Shown here in pieces: positions 25,757-36,476 of a stretch of DNA of 64,000 bases. The position numbers and the translations under genes were made by a program. Source of the DNA: Panorpa germanica. Its lineage: Eukaryota > Arthropoda > Insecta > Mecoptera > Panorpidae. The notes under the pieces were generated by a model. The model was given only the letters and a program-made list of their open reading frames with translations, did not search any database and was not told where the DNA came from. The stretch lies in assembly GCA_963678705.1 (NCBI GenBank), contig OY783210.1:20027331-20091330 (forward strand), given 5' to 3'. How positions within the stretch are numbered: the first letter of the stretch is position 1; every line of letters begins with the position of its first letter.

Positions 25757-25789
25757 TGATGCTAATTTAGGAAATTCATTGTTTTCATA
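25757..25789 (-). promoter_or_regulatory. Core promoter of gene 1 (mutated TATA, initiator)
   Basis: The initiator is AGCATCAGCTGG with the start A at 25757. Exactly 32 bp upstream is TATGAAAA, where gene 2 has TATAAAAA. The surrounding sequence is otherwise nearly identical to gene 2, so the change looks like loss of a TATA box. Confidence 0.6.
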
Positions 25790-26512
25790 TCGTAGAACGT
25801 TTGATAGTGTAATATAACTCCTTTACACTTTGCTGAAAAAGTCGTACGTAATCTGTTACACTGTCAGAGACCTCTTAAGAGCAGTATATGCCTTGGTGCC
25901 TCTTTTTTATTATTTATATATTATTTTTACTTTTTCGTTAGTAATATCTTCATCCGTCGTTAATTAATATATGTATTTCACAAATAGAAAACATTTTCTA
26001 AATGTTAAATGTTTGATCTAAAAATCCAGAATATGAAGATATGGTTTTAGTTGTAAATCACTTAAGATAATAATTGAAAAACAAGTTATTAAAAATAAAG
26101 ATTAAAATGTTTTTGTAGTTACAATATTTTATTAAAAATCATTACATTTTTTGTATAAATTTAAAAGTTCCTTGCATTATTAATATATACACAAATCAAC
26201 AAGCCTTATATTTAAAATATTATGATATCGGTTTTTTTACAATTTTGTTAAAAAGATTTAACAAAAATCTAAATAATTTTGATGACTAATTATGTAATTT
26301 AGTTTATGTAATATAAAACTTGTGACATAACATTTATAAACTATAATATAATATAATAAAAGTATCAACGTAATTTTTATTATGTTGTAATAAAATATTT
26401 TAGTCAATAATAATTTTTTTATTCTGAGAATAAAAGACCGAAATATTAAAATCTAATTCGTTGGTTATTTAAAAAGAATAAAAATAGTTAAAATCATTAT
26501 GATGCAAAACAC

Positions 26513-28326
26513 TTAATTTTGCAATTTCCCTAACATCTTTGATTCATGTTCACAAAGAGAATTAGCAACTAAAATGATTCATTGGTTATTAAAAAAGCAA
26601 AAATAGATATGAAGAAAAAATTTTACAATACAATTAAATATTAAACAGATAACAAAATTGATTATATTCGCACACCTCTCAAACAAATAATCAATAATTT
26701 CGTCATCGTTATTACTTGAGACGTATTCCTGAATTAGATATCCTTCTTCTAAATACGTGCTAAATAAAAATTTACAGCTGCACGTCTCTTCGCTTTCCCC
26801 ATGTATGGAGCAAAATAAGACAATCTCCCACAAGTCATAAAACCAAGGTTGATTGCTTGTTATATTAGGCATGTTTATTCTATTTCTAAATATTACTTTC
26901 AATGGCAAAAAGATTGAATTTAGACTGAAAGTACAAGGTATTAGAGGCGCTTCATCACTTGAGTAAATTTGGTAATAGGGATTTTCCTGGCTTTCATGGG
27001 ATTCTGTACTTTTGATAAGTTCGCTTAGTATATGAAATAAATAATTGCTGCTGCCATCGTTCTTTTGAGATTGACTGTTCCATTGTCTTGGCATTGGTAT
27101 TGAGGTTACTCTTAATGTTGCTCTTTCTATTGGTCTCACTGTATATACTATATAATATCGATAATCCAATTCTTCCGCATTAAAAATAGCTACTCGGTCA
27201 TTTATAAAAACAGGTAAATGTCCTTCACATCTTAAAACATGCAACAGATACGATTCATGTCTATAATTCGAAAGCTCATAATATGTTCTTCTGTATAAAC
27301 CTTCTAGGAGAATATTAAAGATAAATGTAAGTCGAGGACGCCTATCCTGATCATTTCCAATGCTGAAACGACTCATCATTACATTTATTCGTCCTAATAG
27401 ATTCCTTAGAGGTGAAGCTGGAAGATGATGAAACCTTGTTTCTAATTCTTCATCGGTTTCTTCGTTGACGTACCCGACTTGCTCTCGCAAGAACATTAAA
27501 ATTAATACTTGATAAACATATCTTTCATTAAAGTTGTATTCCCAATTGTTATCAAACTGTAACGCCAGGAGATTCTACGGGAAAAATACAATATTATCTA
27601 AATTTATCAAAACAGTAATCATATAATGCATCGGGATTACAAAGACTCAGCATTGGAAATGGTATGACGTTAATAAATTAAATTAAATAAATGAATGTAC
27701 AGAGGTAGAGTAAATTAATATTTTCTTAAGGTATGCGTTCATCGGTTTGCATCAAACGCATATGTTTCATCGTATCAAATATAGAAGAGAAGAAAAGCGG
27801 GAAACGTACGTACAATCGCTATAGAAAACTCTTCAGTACAATCTATCTAAAAATATCGATGCTAACATATTTTTATGTACAGATATAACACTAGAAACTG
27901 TCCCGCTTTCTTTCCCTTCCTCATTTCATACAATAAGTTGAATGCCATCGATGCGGACAAGCCAGTTAAGTAGCGAAAAACAAAACTAGGAATTATACTT
28001 GGTTAAGCTACAGTTATGACAAGAAAAGCGTTATAATAATCGTCAGTTAATTAAGATTTATAATTAACATTTTGCATGAACATCTAAACATTTTGGATCA
28101 ATAATTTCAAAAAGATTTAAGTTTGAATTGACTCATCCACCAAACTCGCTAGATTTGATACCATCCAACATCCATCTACCACTAAATCTTTAAAAATAAC
28201 TTACAAGAAAGATATTTGCACACAATGGACATGACGAAATGTATAGTTTTATTTTATTTGTAAAAACAGTACAAAAACAATTAAAGAAAATAATACCTGG
28301 GGTTGAAGAAATTCACGAAAATCCAT
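26513..28326 (-). CDS. Unknown-family gene 2 (full-length paralogue), about 328 aa
   Basis: CDS exons are 28326-28297 (MDFREFLQPQ, donor CAG/GTATTA), 27574 to about 26674, and probably 26568-26513. The first join is phase 0, as in gene 1; intron 1 is 722 bp against 114 bp there. A 5' UTR exon runs 28680-28631 and the coding exon starts at 28397. The family core LPASPLRNLLGR ... YRHESYLLHVLR lies in the first half. The second half has Ser/Glu-rich and cysteine-containing stretches (HGESEETCSCKF) and ends NNDDEIIDYLFER. Unspliced, the frame runs on to 26579 through a hydrophobic AT-rich tail. Splicing to the exon at 26568 (acceptor ATCATTTTAG) instead adds FANSLCEHESKMLGKLQN and a stop, which I prefer; its donor (GTGCGA) is weak. 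No known domain is seen. Confidence 0.75.
28122..28225 (+). pseudogene. mariner transposase relic inside intron 1 of gene 2
   Basis: Read on the plus strand from 28122, the frame gives FELTHPPNSLDLIPSNIHLP and then a stop. This matches the mariner catalytic block around the last Asp, whose usual form is HPPYSPDLAPSDYHLF. The sequence after the stop (about TRKIFAHNG) still resembles the following KF-x-N region. No complete transposase or terminal repeats are visible. The relic lies in the extra intron DNA absent from gene 1, so the insertion followed the gene duplication or was lost from gene 1. Confidence 0.65.
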
Positions 28327-28679
28327 TGTTGGTTTCTTAAAAATATTTGTATCAGATGCAGAGATTAAAGAAGAACATTGTAGAATATTGTACGTATCTG
28401 AAAGCTGATTCACAAAATATATAATCTCAATAAATTTAACAAATTTAACAAATACTTAATAAAGTACTGCAAGAGAAAAGAATTTTTTTTAAGATCAATA
28501 GTAATTTTATAAATGAAGAAAATAATGTAAATTGAAGTAAATTCGTTTCAATACAATTATTTTTTTGTATTCCAATATCTGGTACAGTCACTTTAAAATT
28601 TTAAAAAATATTTTCAAGTATAATACTTACTACACTTCTGTTTGAAGCTATGTTCGACGATCACTAATTAACAACCAAC

Positions 28680-28712
28680 TGATGCTAATTTAGGAAATAC
28701 ATTGTTTTTATA
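28680..28712 (-). promoter_or_regulatory. Core promoter of gene 2 (TATA + initiator)
   Basis: TATAAAAA at 28712-28705 stands 32 bp upstream of the initiator AGCATCAGTTGG, whose TCAGT matches the arthropod initiator. The predicted start is the A at 28680, giving a 50-nt 5' UTR exon that ends at GTAAGTATT. Confidence 0.7.
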
Positions 28713-28849
28713 TCGTATTTGGTAATTTCTTTAGGGTTACCAACGCAAACAAACTGTCACTTAAATATACTTTTAGTTGATACGACTATACTTGCGTTTA
28801 ATTATTAAATTCACAGAATCTAGACCAGTAGTTCTTAACCATTTTACAT

Positions 28850-29489
28850 AATGGGCTTGTGTCCTATGTCTTAATTTCTATAAAAGTGTACTATATATTG
28901 ATAAAGTGGGTTACTAGAACCTCAAGTGTTCAATAAATTTGTAATAACTCCTTATATGTTAGGATATATTAACAATTAAAAAAGTCATTTTGTCTCTTTA
29001 ATTATTAAAGGGATTCAACGTTGCACACATTCCAAGTGCATGTGACATCACGATCCTTGTATAAGGTTACCAACCTTACAGCTCATAAATCTCTGCTATA
29101 TGTATTTATATATCAAAATATCAAATATTATTTACAGCTATTTCAAGGAACAATAAAATTTCAATATTATGTCTGCCTTAGCAGGGTTAAATAAAATAAA
29201 AACTTATTATCATTTGAATTGACTTGATTATTTCGACTACCAACAGCTACAAAACATTACCACAGCACTGACCTACTCAACAAATAACTGACATTAAAAT
29301 GGATTTCACGTCATACAAATATGGCCGACCATTTCTAGCGCTAAAACTACAATTCAAATTTTTAATTGCTATATCTCCGTCAACATTTAGATATTTAATG
29401 AAATAGACACGCCAATACACATTTATTAAAATCAATTTCAATCAACAATTGAAAAATCGGCCACTAAAAACTGAGGACACAAGCCCATT
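28850..29489. mobile_element. Non-autonomous element with inverted termini AATGGGCTTGTGTCCT
   Basis: AATGGGCTTGTGTCCT at 28850-28865 is matched by its exact reverse complement AGGACACAAGCCCATT at 29474-29489, enclosing about 610 bp with no convincing coding frame. Flanking bases do not show a clear target duplication, so the superfamily is open. The upstream sequence CCAGTAGTTCTTAACC (28825-28840) resembles hAT termini of the CAG-x-GGTTCTCAACC type and may belong to a second element. Confidence 0.6.
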
Positions 29490-30051
29490 CTCGTTTCTTT
29501 CAGATCAGACCTGTTACCATTAAATCATTAGACATCTACATATCACAAAACTTAATAAGTTCATAGGATAACATATAGATGTCGTCACAATTGACAAATC
29601 CATATGATTTTTAGATACTATCTACTGTCCCTCTTCCTTCGAAGAATCTTATCATTTTCTCTTCCCACCTCATCGCTCTTATACCTCTATTCTCAATTTG
29701 TGCTATATGCGGACATTTATGCTTGACGATAGACTGCTGTGTTTTCGGATTCTATCCCCGTACTACCGCTATATTTTGTGTGATAGTAGACACAATAGTC
29801 CATTATCATAAGATTTAATAAATAACCTGATAGATCGCAAATTGACCTAGTTAGTTATGAAAAAAACATTTTATGTGGTAATTTTTATTATGTCAATTTT
29901 GAGTCCTAATATAAACAATGAAAAGTCAAGAAATTTACATTTACACTACATACAAAAATAATATAGAAAATATTCTAGGTATGGAGAGAGAGAGAAATGT
30001 TTAACAAACTGAATTTTGAAAAAGTATTTATAATTGGTCTGGTCGTAGCAC
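29490..30051. other. Intergenic segment with dense open frames at 29612-29815
   Basis: A GC-richer stretch is open for over 60 codons on plus (reading YCPSSFEESYHFLFPPHRSY). It also has long open stretches on minus, one reading GIRAMRWEEKMIRFFEGRG. No known family is recognised. It could be a transposase relic or chance. Nothing else is supported here. Confidence 0.3.
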
Positions 30052-32463
30052 TTATAGCCCGAATTCGTCTTCTCTTGTAATTTCGTGTCGAAGGTATCGT
30101 ATATATGGTTGTATAGGTGGTCGATATTCTCCTAATTCGAGCTGAAATAAGTAACAAGGAATAATCAGTCAGTAATTGTACTTAATGTATCTCTTAAATG
30201 CTGTGTTAAATAAACGGGTATTGCATTGGATTTCACTAAGTAATGTACACATGAGTTATATTTATGCAAATGAGCTTGTTGTTAATACAAGCAGTTGAGG
30301 TTTATATAAAAAATATAGAGATTAAAAAATAAATACTGACGAATTGTCGGGCACGTTCCGATTCCTCAAATATTATAATCATTTTTCTTAAAAAGAAGTT
30401 CGTAAGCTTCTTCTGAAAAGTAATACCTTCCTCCTCTCTACGCCATATGTCATATACCTCATTCCGCAAGCCGTTTTTACTCTGCAAATGAAATAAGCTG
30501 TTGTAGTGCACTGATACAAATGCGACCGTGTAAAATCTATGAATACATATGTAAAATTAAATATCTATGAGTCTCTCCCAGTTGATTTCCAAAGTCCACA
30601 AGCTACTATGAAATGAGCTTCGGTTCACCTTCAAAAAAACGAAAGAACTCGAAGAATAGAAAAAGGAGAGACTTCTGTTTTTCTTCAATATAAAAAATTT
30701 CTTGAAAATTCAGTGTACCACAAGTTTAAAAATTTCAAAAATCTATAATTTAATAATATATTCATATATTATACTAACCTCCTTATTCACATATTCAAAA
30801 AATTCCATTTGGAAATTGGCTAGTATTTCCACATAGAAAAGTTCAAGAGTTCTTTTTCTATAGTATTCCCCATTATTATATCCGTACCTCTGTGCTTCAT
30901 ATCTTATAAAATCATATTCTCGTATAAATTGTCTGAAAAAATGCACGTCCGTGGCTAGATCCCTATAGTAGCTATACTCATCCATGTCCAGAGCTTCTCC
31001 TCTGGTACTAGGTCGGATTACGAACAAAAAATATAAAAAGTAATAATATGTAATATAATCAATTCCTCCCGGAATATCTCCTATTCCCATACCCTTCACT
31101 CTTATCCACTTATTCAAGTATTCTATAAATGTGGCACAATACGAATGGAAGCAATGAGACAGCCTGAACAAGTCATCGGGCCGAAGTACTCTAGGGTTAA
31201 CTACAGTTAGTAATTCGAAATCGAAAAGTGTTCGGTTTTGGATATTATCAGGAATACCTAGTATATACACGTTATTTTGATATAATCTATTTAATGGATT
31301 AAGAGTCAGTCTCCACTCTAGACCATCATCATTATTAAATTCTACAAGCGGTAAGAAGCGGTCTAGAAACATCGTCATACACTGTCTTGCCATGTAGAAT
31401 CCGAAATTCGGCACGAGTGGTCTATACAATAACGGCAGCAATAAGAATCCACCATAGACGCCCCCATGGTGTCTAACTAACGATATAGGATTTCCTTCTA
31501 TAGTTAACCACCAAAGACCATTTAGAGTGATAAGTCTGTTCTCAAGAACTATGAATTCTTCATCAGCAGTGCATCTAAAATATAGCCACCAACAATAACT
31601 AATATTATCCTCATTCACCACCACCTGTGAATAAAAAATATTATAAAATTAACATTCAATCTACTGGTTAATGGTGTTAGTTTGGACAACACTATCTTTC
31701 CAGGTAACAACACTGATACATTGATGATTGACAAAGCAATCCCGTTATAAATAAACAATAAGATTCCTTTAAAAATCCAATGTTAGTGACACAGCTACAA
31801 GCTAATGTTAATGTTACTTCACAGTAATAGAAGATTTATTTTTAGGAGGTTAAAATTATTTTATAAGAAAAAAAAAATTATATAAGATTCGGGAACACTG
31901 TACTCAATTTTTATGCAGGTCTACGAGTATGTGCTAAGTGATAAGAAAGACACAAAATTGAAGTGATCTATACTCTAAATTATGGGGAATGGAAACTTAT
32001 AAGTTTCTCTGAGAAATTCGGGTATGCTAATTTCGATTATTTTTTTCTAACCTACAAATTGATGTCTATGAAAATTTTCATGTCTATTTGAAAATACGTC
32101 TAGTCTTTATTAGAAAAATTATAAATTTTTTTCCTATTACTTTTAACTGTATGTTATTTTCAGGAACTTGTTACTGTACAAAAAATCGAACGATCGGATC
32201 GACGTAAAATGGATTAAATACTCGCATATAATGATTGTTGAAATAAAATAATGAATTGATATTAAAAATTAATAATAAACTAATTAATTGAAATATTTTA
32301 CCGGCTCATCATCACCAGCCTCAGGTAGTTGTCTTCTACGCCATGTGAGATCTCTTTCTTCAAGATTTTCCAATCTGAGTACATTAATCTCAGGTAGACC
32401 ATAGAGGATTGCACGCCGCTCCTGCTCGAAGTCCCGCCGCCATGTCTCAAATATCAAGTCCAT
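30052..32463 (-). CDS. Unknown gene 4, four coding exons, 412 aa
   Basis: Exons are 32463-32302 (54 codons, donor CCG/GTAAAA), 31624-30779 (282, acceptor TTATTCACAG, donor GAG/GTTAGT), 30481-30341 (47, acceptor TTCATTTGCAG, donor TTC/GTCAGT) and 30141-30052 (29 plus stop, acceptor TTACTTATTTCAG). All three introns are phase 0 (677, 297 and 199 bp) and all frames stay open, which strongly supports the model. The protein starts MDLIFETWRRDFEQERRAIL and ends HEITREDEFGL. It has no signal peptide. The central part is rich in aromatic residues (ISYCWWLYFR, YITYYYFLYFLF), and a charged helical region EVYDIWRREEEG lies near the C-terminus. I recognise no domain and no convincing similarity to genes 1-3, but the promoter is of the same design. 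Confidence 0.8.
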
Positions 32464-32532
32464 TTTACCTCACTTATTAAATTTTACACAAAATATTGAG
32501 TAACGCACTTAACAAAACATGAAACAAGAAAC

Positions 32533-32565
32533 TGATGCTGAATACTCACCATCAGCATCTGTATA
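32533..32565 (-). promoter_or_regulatory. Core promoter of gene 4 (TATA + initiator)
   Basis: The initiator AGCATCAGTTTC has its start A at 32533, and TATACA begins 32 bp upstream at 32565. The 8-mer GCATCAGT and the spacing equal those of gene 2. The 5' UTR (32533-32464) appears unspliced and contains one minimal uORF (ATG, two codons, stop). Confidence 0.6.
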
Positions 32566-33200
32566 AACTATTCAAAGTAATAAGTTTAGGACATTTAAAA
32601 TATTCCAGTTTTATTAAACAATAGCAAATACTCTTTTATAAAAAATTATTGATTGTTTGTTAGGTTTGTAATTTGCAATGGATTTGTATTTAGTACATTC
32701 TTTCATTGTAATATTGTATAAATTTAACTTAAAACTCTGAAAAACAAGTTAACAGGAATGTACTTGCTAAACAAAGTTATTTGTATTTTAAAATTTTTCT
32801 GAAATTTTAAAATCTATCATCGATAGTGGCGCCATCTATTTCTCATTCTATGATCTTATTGAGTGATGTGTAAGAAGTATAAGAAACAAAAAAGATGAAA
32901 AACAAAATTAAATAAAAAATATTAAGTTTTCTTACAAAAATATTTATTGTTAATGAACAATATCGTTAATTACAGCTGCTCATCATTAATATATTTTAAA
33001 AACGTTAATTAAAAAACTAATATTTAGCCTGTGGTACGCTAATTTTTATATAGTCTATCAATTACCAAATATTTTTATACAATTGTACTTAACATTTAAA
33101 ATCTACTAACATTTTTTTTTATGTAAAACAAAGTTATTTTTAATATAAAATTACATTACATATTCTATGTAAATTAAAATATAATGACCTAATTAGTAAA
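32566..33200. other. Intergenic spacer between genes 3 and 4
   Basis: AT-rich, with no open frame of interest. It contains the 3' flank of gene 3. Nothing further is seen. Confidence 0.6.
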
Positions 33201-34396
33201 TTAGACGGTATACATAATTTGAATATGCAGAAACCCTGCGTATTGAAGAAAGTGAAGCACCCTTAAGTGCTTTTTCGTCTCTTTTCTTATTATTCTTTTA
33301 ACTAATTCATTCAATTCACTTAATTTATTTAAGTGAGGATATCGAATACAAATTTCATCAAACAAGTAATCACTTAAACAACTTCGTGATGTGAAAAGCC
33401 TTTCGAGAAAAATATACATAGAAAATGGAATCATTTTGTAATTTTTAGTAAAAGCATAAATCGAACTACATGAATTAGATCTAGCTCTTTCGATAACAAT
33501 GATTGGTTTTACAATTAAATTATGTAAAAGATATGTTTCATGCCTAAAATGCCAATTGCCAAAATATATTAGAGTGTAATATATCTCTGGCCGAATAATT
33601 AAGATATTAAGCGCGTTGCGTTTCTCTCGGATTAAACCGGGAGAGTGGATTATAAAATATTCTAACTCTGGACATTTTTTTATTAATCGTCTTAAAGGAC
33701 ATTTCCGTGGAAGTTGTACATTTCCGGTACGTAAATCAGGGTCTGGGTCGAATCTGCTGTTCCACTTTCTTACAATTTTGCGTTGTAACTGTTTTAGAAG
33801 TACGCCTTGTGCCAGTAGTTGATAAGGAAAAATGTATGAAAATATATAACCCATATCGCTACCCGAAACAACTACAATTATGGTAGGATTTGTAGTATTA
33901 AACAGTACTTCTAACGATGGCTGAAATAAAGGAAGAAGTCAATTGGTAATTCTTATTCTTAAAATATGACCACATTGGGTTCTGTACATAGACTCTCATA
34001 AATAAATATTTGTAAATTAAACTAAAACATACAAGAAGTTCAAACTTCTTCTTACACTTAGTACCAAAACGAGCATGCTCGCGGTTCTCAATACATGACG
34101 AACCATACGTGAAAACTTCAATTTTCTAACATACTGGTACTCTCTCAGGTTAACCTGTACAGGTAGACCACCCAGGTAAACCTGTTACGTGTAAAGATAA
34201 TTTTATTGTTCATTACGAGCCTTTGAGAGAACACTATTATCGTTGTCTCTGTTTACTCAATATGTACATAATTATGTTGTCTCTATCCTTCCACAACAAA
34301 AACAAATGCGATCGTCTTAAGTATTCATATAGCACATTTATTAAGACTCACTTCATGTATTCGGCATAGTCGTTTTACAGGTTTAACTTGTGTCAT
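33201..34396 (-). CDS. Unknown-family gene 3, diverged relative of genes 1 and 2, about 254 aa
   Basis: Exon 2 (33920-33201, acceptor CTTTATTTCAG) is 239 codons long. A proposed exon 1 is 34396-34352, reading MTQVKPVKRLCRIHE with donor GAA/GTGAGT; both sides are phase 0. If exon 1 is wrong, the internal ATG at 33854 gives 217 residues. The family core is clear: LPRKCPLRRLIKK ... IYFGNWHFRHETYLLHNL aligns with LPDS-PLRNLVGR ... IYFGPWHFREESYLVHAL of gene 1. DYLFDE near the C-terminus aligns with DYLFER of gene 2. The rest is highly diverged, so this is an old duplicate. A hydrophobic stretch IIVVVSG near the N-terminus is too short to be a clear membrane segment. Confidence 0.7.
34146..34184. 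promoter_or_regulatory. CAGGT motif cluster in intron 1 of gene 3
   Basis: Within 39 bp there are a perfect palindrome CAGGTTAACCTG (34146-34157), CAGGTAG (34160-34166) and CAGGTAAACCTG (34173-34184). CAGGTAG is the heptamer bound by Zelda in flies; CAGGT cores are also bound by Snail/ZFH-type factors. This is a match to known motifs only. Confidence 0.3.
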
Positions 34397-34686
34397 TGTT
34401 GTATCATTAATATTTCACTGTCAGTGTTTTTAAAATAAAAATCTTAATATCGAAGATTTCCAAACGGCCACAAACGCAAGAATTCGATTCTAAAACAAAT
34501 TTCTAACAAATATTTTTAATTGATATTAATAATTCATTTTTTCTAAGATGTTTGAATATTAAATAAGTAAATGCACTTACATAAATAAAAACAAGTAAAT
34601 AATGTAAAAAAAATACATGTGCACTGATAAAAAAATATGCGAAATATTAATGACAGTTCTTTCTCGAATTAAAATGTGATTTTATA

Positions 34687-34770
34687 AAGCTGGATCTAGA
34701 CCAGTTCTTACGAATACTTTTTGATTCGTCAGTATCGGCCTTGTTTTTCTGTATTGTCTGGATCCAGCTT
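34687..34770. repeat. Imperfect hairpin, arms AAGCTGGATCTAGACC / GTCTGGATCCAGCTT
   Basis: The outer arms pair with one or two mismatches, and an inner pair ACGAAT/ATTCGT is nested inside. The 84-bp structure could be a tiny foldback element or a stem in an upstream transcript of gene 3. No flanking duplication is evident. Confidence 0.6.
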
Positions 34771-36353
34771 CAACAGAGAAATACTGTTCATTTCACAAAG
34801 AGATGTTATTTTTTTAAGCGGGTAATTTAAATTTAAAGTTACCAAATGTAAGTTATATTTTATTATTTATTATTAAATAAGCAATGTATTTTTTAATTGA
34901 AATAAAAATCTTTTAACAATGAACGTTAATTATTATTGAAACAATTAATGGTATTTTTTTAAATATTTATAGATGTTAGAATAAAGAGAAATTATTTTAC
35001 AATTAAATTTTTAACTATTTTTAAAATAAGAGATCCAGAATAAAATTTAGCTTGCAGATGATAATCAGACAGATACTGATGATGACAGTAAGATTTACTA
35101 TGTGAGCTGGGTGCTATAATGGTTTTATGACAAAAAATCTGATGTAAAATATTAAAATAACTATAAATATAGTAATTTCTATATGATACTCAAGGAGTTT
35201 TTATCATAAGAGCATTATAGAACCATGATACTACGCATATAGTAATTTTTACTGTGTTTTGTCACAATGTACCTTAAGACATTTCTGTCTTTGCTGTAGA
35301 AAGATAGAGACAAAACCATAAGAACATATTAAACAATCAGAGACGACGCTAACAATTTTATTACAATGTGTATACTTCTCAGAAAATTTGCAAGAGTTGG
35401 TCTTTGGATATTCTCATTATTAACACTTACTTTTTTGTGAATACGTAGATCATTCTTATCCTCCTAAATGAGAAAATTAGGTGAATCATTACCAAATTCG
35501 GCTCTGTGTTAAATACCTGTACATACAGCAACACTATTGACCCATACGATGTTTACCTCTGAAATTACATACTGCTTCACAATTCAGTATTTAAATCAAT
35601 ATTTGATTAAATGTTGTATTTTGGCGTATACCATCAATCTATTATACAACGGAGATATTTTAGTGGAAAGGGGCGTCCGGCGTCGCTTGTTTGATGCATC
35701 GATGTATAACAACTCGGCGAACACCAATTGCAAATAAATTGTATGATTAATATTATTTGTTTGAGTTGATGAACTTGCATATTCATCTATAATATATTTT
35801 CATTGATATATTATTTCGTTTGTCAAATAATTATTTTGTATACCCAAACATAGCATTTACGTAATACGTATGTAGCAGATGCATGTACATACACTGATGC
35901 AGTAATTAAAAGTTGTTATGGTTATTTTATTTATATAAACCATCGTCCTTCTAAACACTTACGATTAAGCTTATATAACAGACGTACGTAAACAATATTA
36001 CCTGATATGCAACGTTTTGTGATTAATTTTACTGGTTTCTGAAAAATAAATATATCTTTATGTACATTAATATAATTAGAGTTGCTTAAGTACACCAATA
36101 AAATGTATTTATTTATAACCTTTTATAGATTCAATATTAATAAGTTTCACTAAAGTAATATATTTCATGATTGTAAGGTTCGTAAGGCGAAATATTACAT
36201 AAAAATATTATAATCGCAGTTTCATAAAGGTAAACATTACGTAACGTATAATTGTTTATCTAATATTTACATCGCATGTATAGCGGAAAGACAAAATATA
36301 TATCTTTTACGATTTATATCATAAACTATAACATTGCGTTGAAATAAGACAGG

Positions 36354-36476
36354 TGCTAGTTTGCCACAAGCTAATTGCAAGCTTCATTTCCTTCTTTTCA
36401 TATAGAAATTATCTTGCAGTGTAAGATTCATACTTGCTAGCTCACCACAAGCTAATTCCAAGCATCATTTTTTATC
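36354..36476 (+). repeat. Spaced direct repeat, two copies of about 42 bp
   Basis: TGCTAG..CCACAAGCTAATT-CAAGC occurs at 36354-36395 and again at 36435-36476, an 81-bp offset, with several differences. It is a small local duplication. Confidence 0.7.

Larger units (their letters stand above)
24420..25790 (-). repeat. Segmental duplication unit 1 (contains gene 1)
   Basis: The promoter, 5' UTR exon, uORF, coding exon 1, start of exon 2 and the 3' flank (for example TTATGTTGTAATAAAATATT, shared with 26380-26400) all match unit 2 at 26190-28715 in the same orientation. Unit 1 is shorter. It lacks the 600-bp intron insertion of unit 2 and has lost most of the C-terminal coding half. Confidence 0.85.
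26190..28715 (-). repeat. Segmental duplication unit 2 (contains gene 2)
   Basis: This unit pairs with 24420-25790. It is longer because it keeps the full second coding half of the gene and because about 635 bp (roughly 27606-28240) interrupt intron 1, where a mariner relic is found. Confidence 0.85.
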
